64,000 bases of DNA from JBOFBH01 sp051657715. Its GTDB lineage: Bacteria; Actinomycetota; Actinomycetes; Actinomycetales; Angustibacteraceae. The notes beneath the pieces are model-generated. The model was given only the letters and a program-made list of their open reading frames with translations, searched no databases and had not been told where the DNA came from. The stretch lies in NCBI GenBank assembly GCA_051657715.1, contig JBOFLF010000035.1:1-64000 (forward strand), given 5' to 3'. Positions 56,286 through 64,000 of the stretch are shown here, piece by piece (position 1 is the first letter of the stretch; each line of letters starts with the position of its first letter). The position numbers and the translations under genes are program-made.

Positions 56286-58828
56286 GGCTGGCAAGGAGTC
56301 GCCTAGCAGCGGGTGCGGTGGCCGATCTGCGACTGCTGGTGCCGGCCCTGGTCGGGTGGGCCGCGGGAGCGCTCACGCTCGGTGCGCCGGTTCGCCCGCG
56401 GGTGATCGCGGGCAGCGCAGGTCTGGTCGTCGTCGCCGCGCTCTGGGTATGGCGATCCCGCCACCGCCGACGAGGTGGCAGGCACGCGGCATACCAGCCA
56501 GGCGCGGGCGTGTCTGCGTTCCTGCTCTCGACGGCGGCTGCGAGCGCTGTCGTGCTGGCCGCCGCACTGCATCAAGCGCGCAGCCAGGAGGGTCAGCTGT
56601 TGTGGCTTGCGCACGAGGCCGCGACCGTCTCGGCGGTTGGCACGGTGTCCGGTGATCCGCAACCTGTCCGGAGCCGTGGTGACGAGCGGGCCGAGCGGGT
56701 GTTCGTCCAGGTCCGGGTGCAGAGCGTGCAAGGCCGGGGTCGAGGTTCTCGGGCGTGGGGTCGGATCGTGGTGTTCGGTTCGTCCTCGTGGACGAGCGTC
56801 CGTCGTGGCGAGCGGGTGCGTTTCACCGGGCGCCTGCGACCTGCCTCCCCCGGCGAGGACGTGGTGGCAACCCTGGCCGCCCGGGGTCCGCCTGACCGCC
56901 TCGCGGTCGCCTCGCTCGTGGCTAGGGTCGCTGAGCACGTGCGGGCCGGTTTGCGGACCGCGTCGACGCCCCTGCACCCGGACGCACGTGGACTCCTGCC
57001 AGGGCTCGTCGTTGGTGACACCTCGCTGCAGTCGGCCGATCTTCAGGACGATCTTCGGTCGACTGGACTCACCCATCTGTCAGCAGTGAGCGGGAGCAAC
57101 ACCACGCTCGTCTGCGCCCTGGCGTTCGGCTTGGCCCGGGTCGCGGGCCTGGGACGGCGCGCCCGTGTTATCGGCGCCAGCCTGGTCCTTGCCGGGTTCG
57201 TGGTCCTGGCCCGCCCCGATCCCTCGGTGCTGCGCGCCGCCGTCATGGGTGCCGTCGGACTGCTCGCCGTGGTCGGTGGTCGCAGACGAATTGCGACCGG
57301 GGCTCTAGCGGCGGCGGTCCTGAGCCTGCTGGCCCTGGATCCATGGATGGCGAGGTCCTACGGGTTCTCCCTGTCGGTGCTGGCGACGCTCGGACTGGTC
57401 ATATCGGCCGAGCCTTGGTCGAACGCCTTGTCGCGTTGGCTGCCGCGCTGGGTCGCGGTGGCCCTGGTCGTCCCGCTCGTCGCCCAGGTCTGGTGCGCCC
57501 CGGTCCTGGTGTTGCTCACGCCCTGGGTTTCCCTCAGCTCGTGGCCGGCCAACGTGCTGGCGGCACCGTTGGTGGCCCCGGCGACCGTCCTCGGCCTGGC
57601 GGCCGCTGTTTTCTCACCAGTCAGCTCTGAGCTGGCCGAGGCGCTGGCCCGGGTCGCGGGCATTCCGTGCCACGGCATCGCGCTGATCGCGCGGTCGTTC
57701 GCCGGGTGGTCCTGGTCTCGAGTTCCCTGGTTCCCCGGGGCCGCTGGAGCAGGTGCCATGGTGGTGATGCTGGTGGCTGCTCTCGGTCTGCTGCGCTGGG
57801 CGCGGTCGGATGTGGCGTCCCCGTCGGCTACCCGGCAGCCTTGGGCTGGGCCAGACTCGGTCCTCACGGTGGGGACCGAGGCCGTCCGGGCGGGTGGGTG
57901 GGCGCCGCGTGCTGGTCCGCGGCGGCGCCGGATCGTCCTCGCGACGGTGGCCGCCGCCGCGATCGCGGCGCTCGCCCCCTTGCCGCACCGGCTCGTCCGG
58001 TGGTCGGGGGCCGGCTGGCCCGGTGCGGGGTGGGCGATGGTGGCCTGCGACGTAGGCCAGGGGGATGCTCTGGTCCTGGCCACCGCCCCTGGTCGGGCCG
58101 TCCTCGTGGACGCCGGTCCCGACCCGCGGGCCATCGACAGCTGCCTGAGCCGGCTGGCCGTTCGGCAGCTGGACGCGATCGTGCTGACGCATTTCCACGC
58201 CGACCACGTCGATGGCCTGCTTGGGGCACTGCGCGGCCGACGGGTAGGGCGGATCATCGTCACCATCGTCGACGAACCCGCCGCGGCTGCCCGTCGCGTC
58301 GGTGCGCTGGCAGCCCGACACCGGTTGCCCGTCGAGCGAGTGGTCGACGGTTCCACCGACACCATCGGTGCGGTGAGCTGGCAGGTTCTGTGGCCCGCCC
58401 GGGTGGTGCGCGACGGCTCGATCGCCAACAACGCCAGCATCGTCATGCTGGTGCGCACCCGCGGGGTGCGGCTGCTCCTGCTCGGTGACATCGAGCCAGC
58501 AGCAGCCAGGCAGGTGGCCGATCGTCTTCGTCGCGATCAGTCGGGTGCGCACGTGGACGTGCTGAAGGTCGCCCACCACGGCTCGGGACGTCAGGACGCC
58601 TCGTTACTCGCAATCGCTAGACCGCGGCTCGCGGTGATCAGTGTGGGGGCCGGTAACGACTACGGGCACCCGGCGTCCAGCGTGATCCGTTCATTGACCG
58701 CCTCCGGGGCGGCGATCGCCCGGACCGATCAGCACGGCGACGTGGCGATCGGCGTCGACAGCGGACGGCTGGTGCTGGTCACGGCTCGTTCCGGGGCTTC
58801 GGCCCGTAGCCCTCCGGGCGCCGGGTGA
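56282..58828 (+). CDS. comEC: ComEC/Rec2 DNA uptake channel
   Basis: ATG at 56282 overlaps comEA by 4 bases. The 848-residue protein has two or three N-terminal helices, an OB-like domain (GTVSGDPQPVRSRGDERAER), the competence membrane domain starting LPGLVVGDTSLQSADLQDDL then LTHLSAVSGSNTTLV, about ten helices, and a C-terminal metallo-beta-lactamase domain (CDVGQGDALVLATA, LTHFHADHVDGLLG near 633-646, VLKVAHHGS). It forms the channel that takes single-stranded DNA into the cell; the metallo domain is thought to degrade one strand. It is intact, with all the key motifs. Confidence 0.93.
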   Translation: MRLARSRLAAGAVADLRLLVPALVGWAAGALTLGAPVRPRVIAGSAGLVVVAALWVWRSRHRRRGGRHAAYQPGAGVSAFLLSTAAASAVVLAAALHQARSQEGQLLWLAHEAATVSAVGTVSGDPQPVRSRGDERAERVFVQVRVQSVQGRGRGSRAWGRIVVFGSSSWTSVRRGERVRFTGRLRPASPGEDVVATLAARGPPDRLAVASLVARVAEHVRAGLRTASTPLHPDARGLLPGLVVGDTSLQSADLQDDLRSTGLTHLSAVSGSNTTLVCALAFGLARVAGLGRRARVIGASLVLAGFVVLARPDPSVLRAAVMGAVGLLAVVGGRRRIATGALAAAVLSLLALDPWMARSYGFSLSVLATLGLVISAEPWSNALSRWLPRWVAVALVVPLVAQVWCAPVLVLLTPWVSLSSWPANVLAAPLVAPATVLGLAAAVFSPVSSELAEALARVAGIPCHGIALIARSFAGWSWSRVPWFPGAAGAGAMVVMLVAALGLLRWARSDVASPSATRQPWAGPDSVLTVGTEAVRAGGWAPRAGPRRRRIVLATVAAAAIAALAPLPHRLVRWSGAGWPGAGWAMVACDVGQGDALVLATAPGRAVLVDAGPDPRAIDSCLSRLAVRQLDAIVLTHFHADHVDGLLGALRGRRVGRIIVTIVDEPAAAARRVGALAARHRLPVERVVDGSTDTIGAVSWQVLWPARVVRDGSIANNASIVMLVRTRGVRLLLLGDIEPAAARQVADRLRRDQSGAHVDVLKVAHHGSGRQDASLLAIARPRLAVISVGAGNDYGHPASSVIRSLTASGAAIARTDQHGDVAIGVDSGRLVLVTARSGASARSPPGAG

Positions 58829-58897
58829 GCTGGCCTCGGGGCGCGGGATAGGTTTCAGTCGGTGTGATCCGCACCGCGGTTCGATCGAGGAGGAGTC

Positions 58898-59998
58898 ATG
58901 GCCCGGTCGGCCCGTCAACGGGCGGCACCGGTCGTCGAGCCGGACCTCAGCGCGACGCTCCACCTGGTCACCGGTCCCGAAGACCTGCTGCGGGACCGCG
59001 CCGTCGAACGCATCGAGGGCGCGGTTCGGGATCAGCACCCGGACGTGCAGCTCGTCCGGGTGTACCCGGAGCGGTACAGCCCGGGGGACGTGACCGCGCG
59101 TGCGGCACCGTCGCTGTTCGCCGATCACACCGTCCTGGTGATCCGCGACCTGGAGGACGCCTCCGAGGATCTGCTCGTCGAGGTCCGCCGGCTCATCGCG
59201 GACATGCCCCCGCACATCGTCCTGGTCCTGAGCCACCGCGGCAGCCAACGTGGCAGCGCGGTCCTGGACGCCGCCCGGGCAGCGGGAGCCGCTGTCCACG
59301 AGTGCCCCGGCATCACCACGGACGCGGACCGCACCGCATTTATCGTCGCGGAGTTCCGGCGGGCTCGGCGCCAGGTCGAGCCCGCGGCGGCCGTGGCGCT
59401 CCTCGAAGCAGTCGGTCAGGATCTGCGAGAGCTAGCCGCTGCCTGTGCCCAGCTCATCGCGGACACCACAGGCGAAGCCGAATCGCCGACGGACCATCCC
59501 ATGGGCTCTACCCCTCCGGTTCGCGAGCGCCCCGGTGCCCGTTCCGACCAGGTGTCGGTGGACGTAGCGACGGTGACGCGGTACTACGGAGGTCGGGTGG
59601 AGGCGACCGGCTTCAAGGTTGCGGATGCCGTCATCACCGGTCGTACCGACGAAGCCGTGGTCCTGCTCCGGCTCGCCCTCGTTAGCGGGGTAGACCCGGT
59701 GCCGATTGTCGCGGTGCTCGCCCTCGGGCTGCGGTCGTTGGCGAAGGTCGCGGACGCCGGGCCGGGCCGGTCGATCGATCTCGCGCGCCGCTTGGGCATG
59801 GCCCCCTGGCAGGTCGACAAAGCGCGGCGACAGCTGCGGGGGTGGTCCACGGCTGGGTTGGCCCGTGCGATCGAAGCAGTGGCGACCGCGGACCTCGCCG
59901 TCAAGGGTGGCCTTCCTTCGCCGTACCGCAAGGCCGGGAACCCGCGTCACGCCGCAGAGCGGGCCGTCCTGGAGATCGCCGCTGCCCGCCACATGTGA
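58898..59998 (+). CDS. holA: DNA polymerase III delta subunit
   Basis: ATG at 58898 follows GAGGAGGAG. The 366-residue protein begins with LHLVTGPEDLLRDRAVERIE (the delta-subunit opening in place of a true P-loop), then PSLFADHTVLVIRDLED, VLVLSHRG and a C-terminal helical domain (MAPWQVDKARRQLRGWSTAG). Delta opens the sliding clamp as part of the clamp loader. A polar insert (about residues 190-215) makes it longer than the usual 320-330 residues. It is 69 bp from comEC, as in many actinobacteria. Confidence 0.92.
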   Translation: MARSARQRAAPVVEPDLSATLHLVTGPEDLLRDRAVERIEGAVRDQHPDVQLVRVYPERYSPGDVTARAAPSLFADHTVLVIRDLEDASEDLLVEVRRLIADMPPHIVLVLSHRGSQRGSAVLDAARAAGAAVHECPGITTDADRTAFIVAEFRRARRQVEPAAAVALLEAVGQDLRELAAACAQLIADTTGEAESPTDHPMGSTPPVRERPGARSDQVSVDVATVTRYYGGRVEATGFKVADAVITGRTDEAVVLLRLALVSGVDPVPIVAVLALGLRSLAKVADAGPGRSIDLARRLGMAPWQVDKARRQLRGWSTAGLARAIEAVATADLAVKGGLPSPYRKAGNPRHAAERAVLEIAAARHM

Positions 59999-60248
59999 CC
60001 GACAGGACGCGACTTGCAGCCAGCTGCGGTAACGGGCGAGGCGGGGCCGTAGGTCAGCCAGGACAGGGCCACCTAAGACGTGCCCGATAGGTCAGCCACC
60101 GGTGAGTGATCAGCCGCTCATGCCTCGCGACACACCAGCCGCCGGTGAAGACAGAACCACGCGAGACCAGATTTGGCCGTCAAGACGGAACCCTGATAAG
60201 CCGGTGCCTTGCGACAGTTCAGGTTCAGCTAGTCCGTGGTGTCAGGTG

Positions 60249-60509
60249 TCAGAGCGTCGCGGCTTGTCGGGCGAGAGCCGACTTGCGGTTGGCAGCCTGG
60301 TTCTTGTGGATGACTCCCTTGCTTACGGCCTTGTCGAGCTTGCGAGAAGCGACGTCAACCGCGGCGCGTGCCTGCTCGGCTTTGCCAGCGGCGATCGCCT
60401 CACGCGCATGACGCACGAAGGTCCGCAGCTCGCTCTTGACGGCTTTATTGCGTTCGGTGCGTTGCGCGTTGGTGCGGTTCCGCTTGATCTGGGACTTGAT
60501 GTTGGCCAC
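60249..60509 (-). CDS. rpsT: 30S ribosomal protein S20
   Basis: GTG at 60509 with GGAG nine bases ahead gives 86 residues, the normal S20 size. The start ANIKSQIKRNRTNAQRTERN and the AVSKGVIHKNQAANRKSALA region are diagnostic. It is a primary 16S-binding protein of the small subunit. Opposite orientation to holA and lepA, between which it lies, is the common arrangement. Confidence 0.98.
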   Translation of the reverse strand: MANIKSQIKRNRTNAQRTERNKAVKSELRTFVRHAREAIAAGKAEQARAAVDVASRKLDKAVSKGVIHKNQAANRKSALARQAATL

Positions 60510-60829
60510 GAATGAACTCCGTCTGTGTTGTCTGGGTCACGCCGGTTGGCAGCGGCGCGATGACGACCAACCCGACGCCAGAGGCGGTCACATGGCTGGT
60601 CGATGGACCTGCCATCAGGCTATCAGCGGGCCGCCCACACTGGCCAAGCCACGTCGGCGGGCGGCAACGCCGGCCACCAGTCGGCTACCGCCAAAATCTC
60701 TTCCGGCGCCTCAGCCTATCGCCGCGTCAGTCGTCGCGCGAAGGCTCTGACCGCTCGACGGCTCTGACGATGCGCGTCGGCTCCTTCAGGGATGGCGTCG
60801 GCGGAGATGGCGTCTGCCCATGTTGGCCG
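60510..60829. other. Intergenic region upstream of rpsT
   Basis: 320 bp between the rpsT start and the end of the PemK-like pseudogene. It should contain the rpsT promoter and leader on the minus strand. I see no gene and no obvious -10/-35 pair. Confidence 0.4.
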
Positions 60830-61431
60830 TCATCGCCAGCCGTATTCTCGGCGTAGCACTGATGCGATCTCGTCGAAGCGGACTCGATCAAGGCTGACCG
60901 AGGACCGGCGGACCGAGTCCGGGGAGATCCGCAGCACCCGATCAACCCGAACCTCGCTGGGCGGCGTTGCCGGTCCCAGGCGCCGGTGCCGATGTCCACC
61001 CAGCTGCGGCCATCCCCTCGTGGTGCCACATCGTGGTCGCGGCTGGTCATCATCAGCGCCAGCAGCCAGGGCTCGTCTTGGCCCACGACCAGAACTGGCC
61101 GGTCCTTTCACTGGCGGTGATCCTCCTCGTAGGGAACCCAGGCCCACACCACCTCGCCTGGGTCAGGCAAGCCGTCGGCGATGGGCCGGTAGCGGACCGT
61201 CGAACGGCCGGTGAAGTCGCCCGGATACCTGAGATCGAGGGGCGCTGAGGACCTGCCGCCACCACCGCTGCTGCCTCCACCATCGCTACTGCTGCCGCTA
61301 TTACCGCTGCCGCTTCCACTGCTGCTACCGGTTCGGTGCCGGCGGGGTCCGCGGCGTTGCCCGACCAGGTCGCGCGCGATGCTCCGAGCGACCTGCCGAC
61401 CGACGCGGACCAGCACGTTTTGCCACGCCAT
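60830..61431 (-). pseudogene. PemK/MazF-like protein gene, broken by an in-frame stop and a frameshift
   Basis: ATG at 61431 has AGAGGAG ahead and reads MAWQNVLVRVGRQVARSIAR, a Ser/Gly-rich linker, then YPGDFTGRSTVRYRPIADG and LPDPGEVVWAWVPYEEDH. A TGA at 61110-61108 follows Arg-Gln. The same frame then resumes as KDRPVLVVGQDEPWLLALMM and SWVDIGTGAWDR. Near 60960 one base appears lost, and the next frame carries PSEVRVDRVLRISPDSVRRS to the end. These are the typical parts of actinobacterial PemK/MazF-fold proteins, so the gene looks recently inactivated unless both lesions are sequence errors. Confidence 0.75.
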
Positions 61432-61511
61432 GCGTTTCTCCTCTGCCGGATCCACGGTCGTGGACCATCGTTGCTCACCTGGTGCTCAGGGCAGCATGGG
61501 AGACTGGCGTC

Positions 61512-63389
61512 GTGTCCCCGATGGCCCGTTCCGCGCTGCCGCCTGCCGCGACCCCGCCGGCTCAGATCCGCAACTTCGGCATCATCGCTCACATCGACCA
61601 CGGCAAGTCGACGCTGGCGGATCGGATGCTGCAGATCACCGGCATCGTCGATGAGCGGGCGATGCGGGCGCAGTACCTCGACCGGATGGATATCGAACGG
61701 GAGCGGGGCATCACCATCAAGAGCCAAGCGGTCCGCTTGCCGTGGGCCGTCCAAAGGCCCGACGGTACGCTGGAATCCTTCGCGCTCAACATGATCGACA
61801 CCCCAGGCCATGTCGATTTCACCTACGAGGTGTCCCGGTCTCTGGCTGCCTGCGAAGGTGCGGTGCTGCTCGTTGACGCGGCCCAGGGCATCGAGGCGCA
61901 GACCCTCGCCAACCTCTACCTGGCGATGGAGAACGACCTCGCGATCATCCCGGTGCTCAACAAGATCGACCTGCCGGCCGCGCAACCGCAGCGGTACGCC
62001 GAGGAGCTGGCCGGGCTGATCGGGTGCGACCAGGCGGATGTGCTGCTGGTCTCCGGCAAGACCGGCCATGGCGTCGAGGATCTCCTGGACCAGATCATCG
62101 CCCGGGTGCCACCGCCGGTCGGCGACGCCACCGCGCCGGCCAGGGCGATGATCTTCGACTCCATCTACGACACCTATCGGGGCGTCGTCACGTACGTGCG
62201 GGTGATCGACGGTGCCCTGGCCGCCCGGGACCGGATCGTCATGCTGTCCACGAAGGCCCAGCATGAGCTGCTGGAGCTCGGAGTGTCCGCGCCCGAACCA
62301 GAGCCCACTCGAGGGCTCGGCGTCGGTGAGGTCGGGTACCTCATCACCGGGGTGAAGGACGTCCGCCAGTCCCGGGTCGGCGACACGGTCAGCAGGGCGG
62401 CGAAACCGGCTGCTGAGCCGCTGAGCGGCTACCGCGATCCTCGGCCGATGGTGTTCTCCGGGCTCTACCCGATCGACGGCTCGGACTACCCCGCCCTGCG
62501 CGATGCCCTGGACAAGCTGCGGCTCAACGACGCGGCGCTGGTCTACGAGCCGGAGACCTCCGCTGCGCTCGGGTTCGGGTTCCGGTGCGGGTTCCTCGGC
62601 ATGTTGCATTTGGAGATCGTCCGAGAACGGCTGGAGCGCGAGTTCGGCCTCGACCTGATCGCGACCGCGCCGAACGTCGTCTACCAGGTCCGGATGGACG
62701 ACGGCGCCCAGGTCGTCGTCACCAATCCGTCTGAGTTCCCGGCCGGGAAGGTCGCCGAGGTCACCGAACCGGTCGTTCGGGCGACGGTGCTGACGCCGGC
62801 CGAGTACATCGGCGCTGTCATGGAGTTGTGCCAGTCCCGCCGCGGCACCATGCGCGGGATGGACTATCTATCCCCGGACCGCGTCGAGATGCGGTACACC
62901 TTGCCGCTCGCTGAGATCGTCTTCGACTTCTTCGGCCTGCTGAAGTCCCGCACCCGCGGGTACGCGTCCTTGGACTATGAGCCGGACGGTGAGCAGAGCG
63001 CCGACCTGGTGAAGGTCGACATCCTGCTGCAGGGGGAGCGGGTCGACGCGTTCAGCGCGATCGTCCACCAGGACAAGGCGTACGCGTACGGGGTGATGAT
63101 GGCCGGGCGACTGCGCGAGCTGATCCCGCGCCAGCAGTTCGAGGTGCCGATCCAGGCCGCGATCGGTTCTCGGGTCATTGCGCGGGAGACCATCCGGGCG
63201 ATCCGCAAGGACGTCCTGGCCAAGTGCTACGGCGGTGACATCACCCGTAAGCGCAAGCTGCTGGAGAAGCAAAAGGAGGGCAAGCGGCGGATGAAGATGG
63301 TCGGCCGGGTGGAGGTGCCTCAGGGCGCGTTCATCGCCGCCTTGTCCACCGACGCGGCCTCGGACCAAGCAAACGGTAAGAAAGCCTGA
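61512..63389 (+). CDS. lepA: Elongation factor 4 (LepA)
   Basis: GTG at 61512 has GGAGA 8 bases ahead; GTG 61482 and ATG 61521 are alternatives. The 625-residue GTPase has G1 AHIDHGKST, G2 region ERERGITIKSQAVRL, G3 DTPGHVDF, G4 NKIDLPAA, and the LepA-specific C-terminal domain (KCYGGDITRKRKLLEKQKEG). It acts on stalled or mispositioned ribosomes. It is intact and of normal length. Confidence 0.97.
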   Translation: MSPMARSALPPAATPPAQIRNFGIIAHIDHGKSTLADRMLQITGIVDERAMRAQYLDRMDIERERGITIKSQAVRLPWAVQRPDGTLESFALNMIDTPGHVDFTYEVSRSLAACEGAVLLVDAAQGIEAQTLANLYLAMENDLAIIPVLNKIDLPAAQPQRYAEELAGLIGCDQADVLLVSGKTGHGVEDLLDQIIARVPPPVGDATAPARAMIFDSIYDTYRGVVTYVRVIDGALAARDRIVMLSTKAQHELLELGVSAPEPEPTRGLGVGEVGYLITGVKDVRQSRVGDTVSRAAKPAAEPLSGYRDPRPMVFSGLYPIDGSDYPALRDALDKLRLNDAALVYEPETSAALGFGFRCGFLGMLHLEIVRERLEREFGLDLIATAPNVVYQVRMDDGAQVVVTNPSEFPAGKVAEVTEPVVRATVLTPAEYIGAVMELCQSRRGTMRGMDYLSPDRVEMRYTLPLAEIVFDFFGLLKSRTRGYASLDYEPDGEQSADLVKVDILLQGERVDAFSAIVHQDKAYAYGVMMAGRLRELIPRQQFEVPIQAAIGSRVIARETIRAIRKDVLAKCYGGDITRKRKLLEKQKEGKRRMKMVGRVEVPQGAFIAALSTDAASDQANGKKA

Positions 63390-63404
63390 CCGACCTGCTC
63401 TGCC

Positions 63405-64000
63405 TCAGCGCCCACCCCCCGCGTTGTCGGTGCCCGGCCACCTAGCCTGCAGGCTGCGGTCGAACAGATCTCGGACGTCACCGGGTAGCTGCTGCTCGGC
63501 TACGCGTACATCAAGACCCCGTGGACCCTGTAGCTGGTACACGAACCTGTCCGGCTGGGCCGGTTCGCTGGTCAGCTCGCCCAGCGTCGGCGACGACAGC
63601 AGCCGCAGCCACGCCTGGCGCTGGTCGTCCGGCAGCACGCGCAGGTCGACCTCCCGCTCGAGGGTCTGGCCGGCGAAGCCGCCGCTGCGTCGTACCAGCA
63701 GCTGCTCCGGGTGGTCCTCGGTGCTGCTGGCCGGCTCATCGGTTGAGCCCGCTCCGGTGGTCGGGGCCGAGGTCGGCGGCAAGCCGACCCGTGTCCAGGC
63801 CTCGGTGATCGCCCGTAGCTGAGTGGAGTCGGCGCCGAACCGGGTGCTGGCCACCGCAGCCGTGGCGGCGGCGAAACCGGCGAAGTCCACGTCCGGCGAC
63901 AGCGTGCCCCTGGTCAGCGTTTCGTACCACACGTGGGCCGCACCGCCCTCCCAGGCGTTACCACCGATAGCGGTGGCCGCGAGGTAGAAGGCATGGTTGG
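63405..64000 (-). CDS. M4-family metalloprotease C-terminus fused to an emfourin-like inhibitor domain (5' end outside window)
   Basis: The minus-strand frame is open at the right edge, so the catalytic part lies outside. The visible start, NHAFYLAATAIGGNAWEGGA, AHVWYETLTRGTLSPDVDFA, and ADSTQLRAITEAWTRVG, matches the C-terminal domain of thermolysin-like M4 proteases. After a Ser/Thr-rich linker comes LLVRRSGGFAGQTLEREVDL, then PDRFVYQLQGPRGLDVRVAE and LPGDVRDLFDRSL. That pattern resembles emfourin, the small inhibitor normally encoded next to protealysin-type M4 enzymes. A protease-inhibitor fusion is the simplest reading. The gene is convergent with lepA, 15 bp apart. Confidence 0.8.
   Translation of the reverse strand, partial: NHAFYLAATAIGGNAWEGGAAHVWYETLTRGTLSPDVDFAGFAAATAAVASTRFGADSTQLRAITEAWTRVGLPPTSAPTTGAGSTDEPASSTEDHPEQLLVRRSGGFAGQTLEREVDLRVLPDDQRQAWLRLLSSPTLGELTSEPAQPDRFVYQLQGPRGLDVRVAEQQLPGDVRDLFDRSLQARWPGTDNAGGGR

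Noticed and set aside
61108..61110. In-frame TGA in the PemK-like gene read as selenocysteine
   Set aside because: No Sec-type context or catalytic Cys equivalent in the family at this place, and a separate frameshift further on shows the gene is simply broken.

Overview
The window is about 64 kb of very GC-rich DNA. Third codon positions are dominated by G and C, GTG starts are frequent, and many genes overlap by 4 bases. The gene content (BMP-type nucleoside transporter, WXG100/FtsK-type secretion genes, Gram-positive Tad pilus, and a leuS-degV-comEA-comEC-holA-rpsT-lepA block) points to an actinobacterial chromosome. The genus cannot be fixed from the sequence alone.

Layout. (1) 1-7276: a nucleoside uptake and salvage operon: M20 amidohydrolase end, BMP lipoprotein, double-NBD ATPase, two permeases, cytidine deaminase. 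(2) 7286-19259: a lipoprotein, then a mostly minus-strand cluster of secreted-protein genes. It holds three giant proteins with an N-terminal WXG-like hairpin, two small paralogous partners, two lipoproteins and a Trp-rich exported protein. (3) 19260-21470: a gene-poor scar with a HEPN-domain gene, a decayed IS481-type transposase end, structured repeats and tRNA-Lys(CTT). (4) 21845-27134: an EssC/EccC-like FtsK ATPase and a convergent WXG100 gene. (5) 27649-37733: a tightly coupled Tad/Flp pilus operon (cpaB-like, tadZ-like, tadA, tadB, tadC, flp, tadE, tadF, tadG, LysM/BTAD protein). (6) 37956-39857: thymidine phosphorylase, the expected partner of the cytidine deaminase 30 kb upstream, then a MarR regulator. 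(7) 39899-49360: signal peptidase I, a cellulose-synthase-like glycosyltransferase coupled to an O-acyltransferase, a secreted sugar-dehydrogenase-like protein and a secreted alpha-amylase. (8) 49590-64000: a degenerate GGDEF protein, leuS, degV, comEA/comEC, holA, rpsT, a broken PemK/MazF-like gene, lepA, and the end of an M4 protease that appears fused to an emfourin-type inhibitor domain.

How it fits together. The transporter, cdd and deoA form one pyrimidine-salvage pathway that appears to have been split by regions 2-5. Regions 2 and 4 look like the substrates and motor of a type VII-like export system; no eccB, eccD, eccE or mycosin gene is visible. The Tad pilus plus comEA/comEC could support DNA uptake. 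In-frame short tandem repeats, mostly of 15 bp, recur in at least nine genes including leuS. Between the acyltransferase and the dehydrogenase lies an unusual pair of interleaved perfect inverted repeats, which is the most puzzling non-coding structure here.
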